From positions 62,001 to 126,000 of the forward strand of contig JBILCU010000004.1 of the NCBI GenBank assembly GCA_044352985.1: a stretch of DNA of 64,000 nucleotides, in the 5' to 3' direction. Each line of letters starts with the position of its first letter. Within the stretch, counting starts at the first letter, position 1. A program made the translations under genes and the position numbers. This DNA is from JADJDM01 sp044352985 (lineage in GTDB: Bacteria; Bacteroidota; Bacteroidia; B-17B0; Aurantibacillaceae). This document shows, in pieces, positions 8,486 through 17,443 of the stretch. Under the pieces are notes generated by a model that saw nothing but the letters and a program-made list of their open reading frames with translations, was not told the DNA's origin and made no database searches.

Positions 8486-11152
8486 ATGGAAGCAAATAAA
8501 GTTCGTCAAACATTTTTAGATTTTTTCAAGTCAAAAGGACATGTGGTTGTACCATCGGCACCTATGGTAGTGAAGGGTGATCCAACGCTTATGTTTAATA
8601 ACAGCGGAATGGCGCCTTTCAAAGATTTGTTTTTAGGAAATGCACCAATTAAAAATCCTCGTGTAGCAGATACTCAAAAATGCCTTCGCGTAAGTGGTAA
8701 ACATAATGATTTGGAAGAAGTTGGTGTGGATACTTATCATCACACTATGTTTGAAATGTTAGGAAACTGGAGTTTTGGTGATTATTTTAAAAAAGAAGCC
8801 ATTTCATGGGCATGGGAATTATTAACTGATGTATATAAAATTGACAAAAGTAGATTATACGTTACTGTGTTTGAAGGCAGTAAAGAAGAAGGATTAGCTT
8901 TTGATCAAGAAGCATACGATACCTGGAAACAATTTATAAGTGAAGACCGAATTTTAAACGGAAATAAAAAAGATAATTTCTGGGAAATGGGCGATACGGG
9001 TCCATGTGGTCCTTGCAGTGAAATTCATTACGACGGAAGAAGTGATGAAGAACGCAAAAAAGTGGATGGCTCAACGCTTGTGAATAACGACAATCCACAA
9101 GTAATTGAAATATGGAACAATGTGTTCATGGAATTTGAGCGCAAAGCCGACGGTTCATTGATTAAATTACCAAAACAACACGTTGATACCGGAATGGGTT
9201 TTGAGCGTTTGGTAAGGGTTTTACAAAACAAACAATCTAATTACGATACAGATATCTTTACGCCGATCATCGAAAAAATTGAAGAATTATCCGGTTTGCG
9301 TTACAAACCATTTGAAGAAGAAAAACATAAAACGCAATTAATCATCAACATTGCTATGCGTGTAATTGCCGATCACATTCGAGCAATTTCATTTTCTATA
9401 GCAGATGGTCAATTGCCATCTAACAATGGCGCTGGATATGTTATTCGAAGAATTTTACGTAGAGCTATCCGTTATGGCTATCAATCATTGAACTTACGCG
9501 AACCTTTTATGTATCGTCTTGTTCCGGTATTAGCGAATCATATGGGCGAAGCATTCCCTGAGTTAAAAACTCAGAAGATTTTATTGGAAAAAGTAATCCG
9601 TGAAGAAGAACAATCGTTCTTTAAAACACTTGAATACGGTTTAAAACGTATAGATTCAGTATGTCTGGAAGTTTCAGCACAACACAATGAAACCAAAGCC
9701 ATTGACGGTAAAGTAGTTTTTGAATTATACGATACGTATGGTTTTCCTGCTGATTTAACTTCGTTAATTGCCAGAGGATACGGATTAACCATTGACGAAG
9801 CTTCTTTTCTTTCTCATCTTGATGAACAAAAAAACAGATCTCGTTCTGCGGCAAGCATAGATGCTCAAGACTGGATTTATACAGCAGTACAGTGGCAATC
9901 TGAAAAAGCTCAACAGGTAAATTTTGTTGGTTATGAATCCTTGGAATGTGAAACGTATATCATGCGTTACCGAAAAATCAAAACCAAGACAAAAGAATTG
10001 TATCAGCTTGTATTGAATGAAACTCCTTTTTATGCTGAAAGTGGAGGTCAAGTAGGGGATACAGGAGTACTTCAATCTTCAAATGACATCATTCATGTCA
10101 TAGATACAAAAAAAGAAAATGGGGTGATTGTGCACATCAGCGAACGTCTACCTGAAAACCTTACTTCTACATTTTACGCAAAGGTTGATGCAGAAAAACG
10201 TTTACTTACCGAAAACAATCACAGCGCAACGCACTTATTGCATGCTGCATTAAGAAGTGTATTAGGAAATCATGTTGAACAAAAAGGAAGTTTGGTAAAT
10301 AACGAATATTTACGCTTCGATTTTTCGCATTTCTCAAAAGTTACAGATGAAGAAATAATGAAAATTGAAAAAATTGTAAACGCAAAAATTCGCGAAAACA
10401 TACAATCTTCTATTGTATTGATGCCTATTGAAGAAGCCAAAAAAACAGGCGCAATGGCATTGTTTGGAGAGAAATATGGCGATGTGGTTCGTGTGGTTAC
10501 TTTCGATAAAAATTACAGCGTTGAATTGTGCGGTGGAACTCATGTTCCTTCAACAGGCAATATTGGTTTTTTCAAAATTATTTCCGAAGGAGCTGTTGCA
10601 GCTGGAATCAGAAGGATTGAAGCCATTACTGCCAACAAAGTAGAAGAATTTGTTGATCAACAAAATAAAACATTGGATGAAATAAAAAGCATCTTAAAAG
10701 CTCCTAAAGAGTTAGTAAAAAGTGTTCAGCATTTAGTGGAAGAAAATCATCACCTGCAAAAACAATTACAATTTTTATTGAAAGAAAAAGCACAGCATGT
10801 TAAAAAAGAATTGCTTAATCGAGCATTTAAAAAAGATGAGTTGAATATTATTTCAGAAGTAGTTGAATTGGATAGCGCAGAAGAGCTGAAAAATATTTTA
10901 TTCGAAATACGAAATAAACTAGAAAACGTAGTGTGCATTGTTGGTGCAGAAATTAAAGGCAAACCAAGTGTTTCTGTTATCATTTCTGATAATTTAGTTA
11001 AAGACAAGCAATTAAATGCAGGGTCTATCATTAAAGAATTAGCAAAAGAAATTAATGGCGGTGGAGGCGGACAAGTATTTTATGCAACTGCCGGCGGAAC
11101 CAAAAATGAAGGATTATCAATTGCTATTGAAAAGGCGAAATTGCTTTTTTAA
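8486..11152 (+). CDS. alaS: Alanyl-tRNA synthetase
   Basis: 888 residues, normal for AlaS. It charges tRNA-Ala and edits mischarged Ser/Gly. The class II aminoacylation domain starts with RQTFLDFFKSKGH and contains FNNSGMAPFKDLFLG. The editing domain shows the zinc ligands NHSATHLLHAALR and CGGTHV. The C-terminal DHHA1 segment with the GGGGGQVFYATAGG glycine motif is complete, so the gene is full length. The intergenic region downstream has no obvious terminator. Confidence 0.98.
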   Translation: MEANKVRQTFLDFFKSKGHVVVPSAPMVVKGDPTLMFNNSGMAPFKDLFLGNAPIKNPRVADTQKCLRVSGKHNDLEEVGVDTYHHTMFEMLGNWSFGDYFKKEAISWAWELLTDVYKIDKSRLYVTVFEGSKEEGLAFDQEAYDTWKQFISEDRILNGNKKDNFWEMGDTGPCGPCSEIHYDGRSDEERKKVDGSTLVNNDNPQVIEIWNNVFMEFERKADGSLIKLPKQHVDTGMGFERLVRVLQNKQSNYDTDIFTPIIEKIEELSGLRYKPFEEEKHKTQLIINIAMRVIADHIRAISFSIADGQLPSNNGAGYVIRRILRRAIRYGYQSLNLREPFMYRLVPVLANHMGEAFPELKTQKILLEKVIREEEQSFFKTLEYGLKRIDSVCLEVSAQHNETKAIDGKVVFELYDTYGFPADLTSLIARGYGLTIDEASFLSHLDEQKNRSRSAASIDAQDWIYTAVQWQSEKAQQVNFVGYESLECETYIMRYRKIKTKTKELYQLVLNETPFYAESGGQVGDTGVLQSSNDIIHVIDTKKENGVIVHISERLPENLTSTFYAKVDAEKRLLTENNHSATHLLHAALRSVLGNHVEQKGSLVNNEYLRFDFSHFSKVTDEEIMKIEKIVNAKIRENIQSSIVLMPIEEAKKTGAMALFGEKYGDVVRVVTFDKNYSVELCGGTHVPSTGNIGFFKIISEGAVAAGIRRIEAITANKVEEFVDQQNKTLDEIKSILKAPKELVKSVQHLVEENHHLQKQLQFLLKEKAQHVKKELLNRAFKKDELNIISEVVELDSAEELKNILFEIRNKLENVVCIVGAEIKGKPSVSVIISDNLVKDKQLNAGSIIKELAKEINGGGGGQVFYATAGGTKNEGLSIAIEKAKLLF

Positions 11153-11269
11153 CCAGCATTAGTTGATTATTAAATTCTAGAAGTGCTTTTAAATTACTTT
11201 AATTAATAATTTAATATTCTAAGTTTTTCAAACTAATCAGTTTTAATTCTTTTACTACTCTATTTCCTT

Positions 11270-11277
11270 TACCTTTG
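11270..11277 (+). promoter_or_regulatory. Candidate -7 promoter box of the 11.3-15.1 kb operon
   Basis: TACCTTTG matches TAnnTTTG and lies 22 bp upstream of the ATG at 11300. Confidence 0.5.
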
Positions 11278-11299
11278 CCTTGCTTAAATTTAAAAAAAT

Positions 11300-11938
11300 A
11301 TGCAGGTCATCAGTCCTAGGGCAAGTATTCTTAATAAAGACGGAATTTTTAGTTTGGTAATTTTATCTAGCGATAAAAAATGGAAAGTTTATCTCTTGTT
11401 TTCCTGGCTGTTGCTCTGGACAATAAGCGGGGTGTTTTATATTACGATGTATGTAAATGCCTCCAACGAAGCATCTTTTTATCGTTATCAATACGATTTA
11501 GCTGTAAAGCAAAGTAACATGAAAGTCGCTAACCAAATTTATAGCGACATTGAAAAAAATCAGAATAAGCGTATTTTTATTATTGGTCTCCTCGCTTTCT
11601 GGGCATATTTTGAATTTAAAGTGGGAAGAACATTTTTATTCAGGCGCTTTGGTAAAGAGAAGTTATGGATCAAAAATGGAAAGTTATTTTACCAGCGCGA
11701 GATAAATGGTAAAGGAAAAATAAAAGAATACGACCCATCACTCATCAACGATTTTGAAATTTTAAAGGAAAATCGAGGCGATTTTTTTGTTCAAATGCAG
11801 GAATCGTTTTGGGTAATTGGAGGAGAAAAGATGGCATTTAATTACGCTAGCAAAGCGGTTAAATTAGGCATACAGTTAAACGAATCGGAAACCGAAAGTA
11901 TTTATAAAGCAATTAAAAAAGAATTAAAAAAATATTGA
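11300..11938 (+). CDS. Uncharacterised membrane protein
   Basis: 212 residues of unknown family. Two hydrophobic segments are visible: about 35-55 (VYLLFSWLLLWTISGVFYITMYV) and a weaker one about 95-112. The C-terminal half is charged and probably cytosolic (EYDPSLINDFEILKENRGDFFVQM...). The stop lies 3 bp from the start of the M1 peptidase gene, so the two are almost certainly coexpressed. A role linked to the peptidase is possible, but nothing in the sequence states it. Confidence 0.75.
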   Translation: MQVISPRASILNKDGIFSLVILSSDKKWKVYLLFSWLLLWTISGVFYITMYVNASNEASFYRYQYDLAVKQSNMKVANQIYSDIEKNQNKRIFIIGLLAFWAYFEFKVGRTFLFRRFGKEKLWIKNGKLFYQREINGKGKIKEYDPSLINDFEILKENRGDFFVQMQESFWVIGGEKMAFNYASKAVKLGIQLNESETESIYKAIKKELKKY

Positions 11939-11941
11939 TCC

Positions 11942-14900
11942 ATGCATAATAAAGGTACATTTTTTAAATTAGTAATTCTATTTTGTTTTGTTATTCAAAT
12001 TGGCGCATTTGCTCAAAACGAAATACAACGATACCGTTCAAAAACAAACATTCATTACTGGAAAAACCGAAAACCTTACGAAGGCTATTGGCAACAGGAT
12101 GTTTTTTATACCATAAAGGCAAATGTGGATGATAAAACTGATATCGTAAGTGGCAACGAAGAATTGGTGTATTACAATAATTCACCTGATGATTTATCTG
12201 TTTTGTATTTTCATTTGTATTCAAACGCCAATGCAAAAGGTTCGTACCTCGAGGATTTATATAAAAACAATAATTATCATTTAAAATTCGGTAAATACCG
12301 CGAGAAAGGTTTAGGTACGGAAGTCACTAAAATGCTTGTTAACGGACAGAATGTAAAAACTGAACTAGACAATACCGTTTTAAAAGTCACTTTAAATCAG
12401 CCTTTACGTTCCGGAGATTCCATTACTATTAATGTAGATTTTAAAACTTATTTTGACAAAGAAGCCATTCGTAACCGAATGAAATTCTTTTCAAGTGGAA
12501 ATGGCTACAAACATTACGATATGGTGCATTGGTATCCGCGTATTTCTGTGTACGATAAAAAATTTGGTTGGGATACAGATCAACACATGGATCACGAATT
12601 TTACGGCGACTTTGGCGGGTTTCATGTTGAAATCACTGTCCCTAACAATTATATTTTAGATGGAACTGGAGCGATGATTAATGAACCCGAAGTATTGCCT
12701 ATTCCGTTAAGAGAACAATTGGATATTCGTAATTTTTATAAAAAACCTTGGAACGAACCTGCCAAAGAAATCATTAAACGCGACAGTACCACAAAAACCT
12801 GGAAATTCTCTGCCATAAACGTTCATGATGTTGCTTACACTTTTGATCCTACTTACCGCATTGGTGAGGCGCATTACGGAAATGTTCGTTGCATTGCATT
12901 AGTTCAGGAACCACATGCTGTTGGCTGGGCACGAGCTGCAGAATATGTAGCAAAAATTATTGAAACCAATTCCAGAAACATAGGAGAATATGCTTACCCA
13001 AAAATGATTGCTGCCGATGCACAAGATGGAATGGAATATCCAATGATTACATTGGACGGCGGTTACGATCCGGAATTCAGAAGTTTGTTTATTCACGAAA
13101 TATCGCACAATTGGTTTTTTGGTATGCTGGGCAGCAACGAAACGTACCGTGCATTCATGGATGAAGGGTTTACGCAGTTTTATACCGTTGATACCTGGGA
13201 AAATTTGGAAGGCAAATACGAGATTGAAGCCATTGATAAATCAAAATATATTCAGCAATACCAACAAAAAACTATAGCGCGTGAGAGCAATGCGTTTTAC
13301 AGTTATTACAACTCTGCATTAAAAGGTGATGAAGTTACTTTGAACACACATAGTGATGGTTTTAATGGAGGTATTCGACATGGTGGCGGCTACGGACAAG
13401 TTTACACCAAAACAGCAACCATGTTGTTTAATCTGCGTTACGTGTTGGGTGAGCAATTATTTACCCAAGCTATGCAAAACTATTTCAATCAATGGAAAAT
13501 GTGCCATCCTTATCCCGAAGATTTTCGTAACTCTATTATCAACTTTACGCATGTTGATTTAAACTGGTTTTTTGATGAATGGTTGGAAACCAATAAAACG
13601 ATTGAATATGCCGTAAAGAAAATAAAACATTTAAAAGGAACGGACGATTATGAAATTACCTTTAAACGCAACGGAATGCAGATGCCAATAGACTTCACTG
13701 TTTTTTCGAAAGATTCTTCAGCGAAAAATTACTACATTCCAAACAATTGGTTTACTAAAGAAACAGATGCAACTGTTTTGCCTCGCTGGATTGGCTGGGA
13801 TAAAGTAAAACCTACTTACACAGCAAAAGTTCATGTTCCAGGTAATATTGAACGTGTTGTAATAGATACTTCCAATGTGCTTGCAGATGTTAACATGATT
13901 AATAATTCGAGCAAGAAAAAAGTTGCTGTTCATTTTGATTCCAAAATCTGGAACTTACCAGATAGAAAACAGTACGAAGTTTTTGTTCGTCCAAGCATTT
14001 GGTACAATGGTTTTGATGGATTAAAATTTGGCTTGCATGCAAACGGAAATTACATGAATTATAAACATGTTTTTGAAAGTGGTTTGTGGTTTAATTCAGG
14101 ATTTGCCCAGAATTATTTAGAAAATGAAAATTTCAACACCTACGATGCCATTTCATTTTATTTGAATTATAAAAACCCAATTGATAAAGTGATGAAAAAG
14201 ACGTTTTTCATTGCGCATTTGCGTGAGTTGGATGGATTAAGTATGGCATCTGTTGCTCTTGAAAAAAGAAGTAACAATGAAATAAACAGATTTACAGTTC
14301 AATTAAAATCCATGTTGAGAGATGCTGGAAAAGATTTGACATATTTAATTTATAAAAATCAGTGGTCACCAGGAAAACTAAACAACACTGTACAACTTTC
14401 ATTTGAACATGATTTGGCTTATAAAAAAGGAACGGGTAAATTTTCAGTGAATTTAAGAAGTCCGTTTGTATTTAGCGATTATGATTTTTCTTCTTTGAAC
14501 AGCACTTGGATCACAAAAAGTAAATTCCGTTTTGCCAACATCAACACTCGATTATTTGGACAGTTAGGAACAGGTTCAATAGCCCCTTTGGAATCGCAAT
14601 TGTATGTTGCAGGTTCCAATCCTGAGGAGTTGATGGATAATAAATACACGCGTTCTATGGGCTTTTTTCCAAATTTTGATTTTGGCAATGTAACCAATCA
14701 TTTTGCTGCAGGAGGCGGATTAAACCTTCGCGGTTACATGGGTTATTTGTTGTATGGCGGCGATGTAAATGAATTGCCTGTTTATAACTATAAAGGATTA
14801 AGCGGTGCCTCTGCAAACCTCGAAATTGAAATTGATAAACTGCTTTTCTTACAAAAAGCGTTATTTAAAAATAGCTTAAAATTCACGCCCTATTTATTTG

Positions 14901-15133
14901 CAGATGCTGGCGTAATTAACACCAATCAATCTGGTCAAGCCTTAGCATTTTCAAATGTGATGGCAGATGCCGGTGCCGGAATTGCATTAACCATTCAGCG
15001 CTGGTGGAAATTGCAAACGGTTAAACCGTTAACCATTCGCGCCGATTTTCCTGTTTTTATCAATCGCTTGCCTTACGCTGAAAAAGATTACTTCCAATTT
15101 AGATGGATGATTGGCGTAAATAGAGCTTTTTAA
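11942..15133 (+). CDS. Secreted M1-family metallopeptidase with predicted C-terminal outer-membrane barrel
   Basis: 1063 residues with an N-terminal signal peptide ending near IGAFAQ. The M1 (gluzincin) domain covers about 30-600: GMEYP substrate motif, zinc motif H385-E-I-S-H389 and third ligand E408 (HEXXH-18-E), so it should be an active zinc aminopeptidase. From about residue 650 the sequence turns into alternating aromatic/hydrophobic strands. It includes GGGLNLRGYMGY, which resembles the LRG(Y/F) motif of Omp85/FhaC-type barrels, and ends RWMIGVNRAF with the terminal Phe common in outer-membrane barrels. The barrel is my inference. A paralogous layout occurs at 26149. Confidence 0.85.
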   Translation: MHNKGTFFKLVILFCFVIQIGAFAQNEIQRYRSKTNIHYWKNRKPYEGYWQQDVFYTIKANVDDKTDIVSGNEELVYYNNSPDDLSVLYFHLYSNANAKGSYLEDLYKNNNYHLKFGKYREKGLGTEVTKMLVNGQNVKTELDNTVLKVTLNQPLRSGDSITINVDFKTYFDKEAIRNRMKFFSSGNGYKHYDMVHWYPRISVYDKKFGWDTDQHMDHEFYGDFGGFHVEITVPNNYILDGTGAMINEPEVLPIPLREQLDIRNFYKKPWNEPAKEIIKRDSTTKTWKFSAINVHDVAYTFDPTYRIGEAHYGNVRCIALVQEPHAVGWARAAEYVAKIIETNSRNIGEYAYPKMIAADAQDGMEYPMITLDGGYDPEFRSLFIHEISHNWFFGMLGSNETYRAFMDEGFTQFYTVDTWENLEGKYEIEAIDKSKYIQQYQQKTIARESNAFYSYYNSALKGDEVTLNTHSDGFNGGIRHGGGYGQVYTKTATMLFNLRYVLGEQLFTQAMQNYFNQWKMCHPYPEDFRNSIINFTHVDLNWFFDEWLETNKTIEYAVKKIKHLKGTDDYEITFKRNGMQMPIDFTVFSKDSSAKNYYIPNNWFTKETDATVLPRWIGWDKVKPTYTAKVHVPGNIERVVIDTSNVLADVNMINNSSKKKVAVHFDSKIWNLPDRKQYEVFVRPSIWYNGFDGLKFGLHANGNYMNYKHVFESGLWFNSGFAQNYLENENFNTYDAISFYLNYKNPIDKVMKKTFFIAHLRELDGLSMASVALEKRSNNEINRFTVQLKSMLRDAGKDLTYLIYKNQWSPGKLNNTVQLSFEHDLAYKKGTGKFSVNLRSPFVFSDYDFSSLNSTWITKSKFRFANINTRLFGQLGTGSIAPLESQLYVAGSNPEELMDNKYTRSMGFFPNFDFGNVTNHFAAGGGLNLRGYMGYLLYGGDVNELPVYNYKGLSGASANLEIEIDKLLFLQKALFKNSLKFTPYLFADAGVINTNQSGQALAFSNVMADAGAGIALTIQRWWKLQTVKPLTIRADFPVFINRLPYAEKDYFQFRWMIGVNRAF

Positions 15134-15559
15134 GGCTTTTTTTGGTCATGTTTTAGTTTTAAAAACACGATAAAGTAAACTATACATTTACTTTATCATT
15201 AAAATTTTCTGTTTTTTTGGAAATTTTTAAGTCATTTTTGTAAAAGAAATTTACTTTTTTAACATTCAAAATTTAAAGAATTTAATCTTTTTTCAGCTGA
15301 TATTTTCCTCACTACAAAAAATAGTTTAATTAATTAGGGTTCACACAAAAAGTACAATTTAATTATTCATCATTAAATAATAAGTTGTATTGTGCATCTG
15401 TTAAACAGCTTTCTGTTTACCGAAAAAATTCTTTTTCACTTGGTTTTATTCAGCAGTATAATTTTTCTGACACACTAAAACAGATTGTTTTGTTGAATGA
15501 AAAATAATTTGTTCTTTATGGGATGTAATACAATGTATTCAACGAACAATTACGTGTTT
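15134..15559. other. 426-bp AT-rich intergenic region with a hairpin
   Basis: No coding signal on either strand. It contains the inverted repeat at 15169-15197 just downstream of the M1 peptidase gene; the remainder is AT-rich sequence without a repeat I can define. Confidence 0.6.
15169..15197. repeat. 11-bp inverted repeat with 7-nt loop
   Basis: Arms GATAAAGTAAA and TTTACTTTATC are perfectly complementary around CTATACA. It lies 35 bp downstream of the M1 peptidase stop. It is AT-rich, with a T tract only about 18 nt later, so it may be a weak terminator or a protein-binding site. Confidence 0.6.
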
Positions 15560-15808
15560 TTAAGTTTCATTTATTTTTAGCAAATCAATAATCGAGACAC
15601 CCAATCCTTCAGCTATCAATAAAATTGTTTTAATCGTGATATTTCTTTTACCCTTCTCAATTTGCCTTAGATTCGGTTTTTCCATTCCAATAGCGTAGGC
15701 AAGATCCATCTGACTAAGTCCTTTCTTTTTTCTTATAGAAACAATGCGTTCTCCTAAAGATTTTAAATATTCATCATGTTGCCGCTGTTGTGTTTTGGAT
15801 AGTTTCAC
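15560..15808 (-). CDS. XRE-family helix-turn-helix regulator
   Basis: 82 residues, starting at GTG (no closer ATG fits). The Cro/C1-type HTH spans about residues 18-75: IRKKKGLSQMDLAYAIGMEKPNLRQIEKGKRNITIKTILLIAEGLGVSIIDLL. Such small single-domain proteins act as DNA-binding repressors or controllers. A perfect 26-bp palindrome lies 29 bp upstream of its start, between it and the divergent T9SS cargo gene, the expected place for an autoregulatory operator. Confidence 0.88.
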   Translation of the reverse strand: MKLSKTQQRQHDEYLKSLGERIVSIRKKKGLSQMDLAYAIGMEKPNLRQIEKGKRNITIKTILLIAEGLGVSIIDLLKINET

Positions 15809-15837
15809 AACTGCAAAATCCCTAAAAAGAAATAGCT

Positions 15838-15863
15838 AAAAGAGATAATATATTATCTCTTTT
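15838..15863. promoter_or_regulatory. Perfect 26-bp palindrome, candidate operator
   Basis: Each half is AAAAGAGATAATA read 5' to 3' on its own strand. It lies in the 96-bp divergent promoter region between the XRE regulator and the T9SS cargo gene, 10 bp upstream of the latter's TATATTTG box, covering its expected -33 region. Confidence 0.7.
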
Positions 15864-15873
15864 GTTTTTTAGT

Positions 15874-15881
15874 TATATTTG
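15874..15881 (+). promoter_or_regulatory. Candidate -7 promoter box of the T9SS cargo gene
   Basis: TATATTTG matches TAnnTTTG; the ATG is 23 bp further on at 15905. Confidence 0.55.
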
Positions 15882-15904
15882 ATTCATTATTAAAAACTAA
15901 AAAC

Positions 15905-17443
15905 ATGAGCTTAAAACAACTATTCAAAAAAACAATCATTATAATAACTTTACTATTAAACGTAAAAAACATTCATGCCCAATCTTGGGAGCCATTAACA
16001 ACGGGTTTAACATTAGCTAGTGTAACCCCTTTTGTAGATGCCATGTGCGTATATAATGGTAAATTAATTGTCGCAGGACGCTTTGATAATGCCGGAGGTG
16101 TACCAGTAAATAATATTGCTGTTTGGGATGAAACAGATTGGTCCCCATTAGGGGATGGGGTATCTAATCGGCATTTTAGTAACAATATTATTTTTCCAAA
16201 ATGCGATCAAGTATTTGATAGTTACCAGGCGGTAGTTAGATGTCTTACAGTTTACAATAATGAATTATATGCAGGTGGTGATTTTGTAAATGCAGATGGA
16301 ATACCAGTGTATAGTATTGCAAAATGGAATGGAACTAACTGGAGCGCTGTTGCAGGAGGATTAATTAAAGCGAGAAGTGATTATCAAGGTTTTTCAGGAA
16401 TTAAAGATATGATAGTATTTAATAATGAATTGTATGTTGCGGGTAGTTTTGATTCTATTGGCAATGTAGCGGCTAGTAATTTGGCAAAATGGAACGGACA
16501 ATCTTGGTCAATGGTCGGCGGTGGTGTAAAAAATAATAGAATAGGTTCAGCTGTTGCTAACTATAATAAAGTTTGGACCTTACATGCATTTAATAATAAA
16601 TTATACGTTGGTGGTGTTTTTGATACGGTTGGAGTAAATATTCCGGCCAAAAACATTGCTGCCTGGGATGGGATTAATTGGAGCTCTTTTGGTAATGGAA
16701 TACCTTCCACTGGTTTAAATTCAAGTAAATATCTAGGCGTAACTGAAATCAATGATTTTATGGGTAACATATATGCCGGTAATACTACAACTGGTATTTC
16801 TAAATGGAACGGTGCATATTGGCAAAGTGTTGGCGGAGGAGTATCCTTAGGTTCAAACGAAGCTGTTTATTCAAGCTTTATTTTAAATAATAAACTTATT
16901 GTTACGGGTTCATTCAGTACATCAGGTAATTTACAAGGCACAACTAGAATATCTTGTTGGGATGGAACAATTTGGTCGCATTTTGGTCCAATTTGCACCG
17001 TTTCAAACAACACACAATATTCGGGACTATATGGAGGTTGTGTTAATAGTTCTATAATATATAACGGATATTTATATGTTGCAGGTGCATTTTATGGGGC
17101 TTATAATACAAATACAACTCCAAATTGTATTACAAATTCAATTAACCGCATAGCACGTTTATCGAGCCCGGTTGGTATAGCAGAAAATGAGAAGGGAAGT
17201 AAGGAAATAGCTTTGTATCCAAATCCTGCAACAAATGAAATTCATCTTTCGCTTAATCATTCAGCAGCTATAGAAAAAATAGTAATAAGAGAATTAAGCG
17301 GTAAAGAAGTGTTAAATATATCCATTCCAAATACACAAGAAACAATAGTTAACACAAGTGATTTAAAACCCGGAGCTTATTTTATTGAGATTAAAACCAA
17401 CTTAGGAATTCTTAGTAAACCTTTCATGAAAATAACAGAGTAA
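15905..17443 (+). CDS. Secreted repeat protein with type A T9SS sorting domain
   Basis: 512 residues. A signal peptide ends near KNIHAQS. The body has at least six repeats with the core W(N/D)GxxWSxxGxG (AVWDETDWSPLGDGV, AKWNGTNWSAVAGGL, AKWNGQSWSMVGGGV, AAWDGINWSSFGNGI and others), each paired with an NNxLYVxGxFD strand; this suggests a beta-propeller. The C-terminal ~80 residues (ALYPNPATNEIHLSL ... LKPGAYFIEIKTN) are a T9SS type A sorting domain, so the protein should cross the outer membrane by T9SS and be surface-attached or released. Ligand unknown. The upstream palindrome suggests control by the XRE protein. Confidence 0.9.
   Translation: MSLKQLFKKTIIIITLLLNVKNIHAQSWEPLTTGLTLASVTPFVDAMCVYNGKLIVAGRFDNAGGVPVNNIAVWDETDWSPLGDGVSNRHFSNNIIFPKCDQVFDSYQAVVRCLTVYNNELYAGGDFVNADGIPVYSIAKWNGTNWSAVAGGLIKARSDYQGFSGIKDMIVFNNELYVAGSFDSIGNVAASNLAKWNGQSWSMVGGGVKNNRIGSAVANYNKVWTLHAFNNKLYVGGVFDTVGVNIPAKNIAAWDGINWSSFGNGIPSTGLNSSKYLGVTEINDFMGNIYAGNTTTGISKWNGAYWQSVGGGVSLGSNEAVYSSFILNNKLIVTGSFSTSGNLQGTTRISCWDGTIWSHFGPICTVSNNTQYSGLYGGCVNSSIIYNGYLYVAGAFYGAYNTNTTPNCITNSINRIARLSSPVGIAENEKGSKEIALYPNPATNEIHLSLNHSAAIEKIVIRELSGKEVLNISIPNTQETIVNTSDLKPGAYFIEIKTNLGILSKPFMKITE

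Noticed and set aside
10428..10643. Plus-strand frame inside alaS
   Set aside because: It is an alternate frame of the fully conserved AlaS editing domain.
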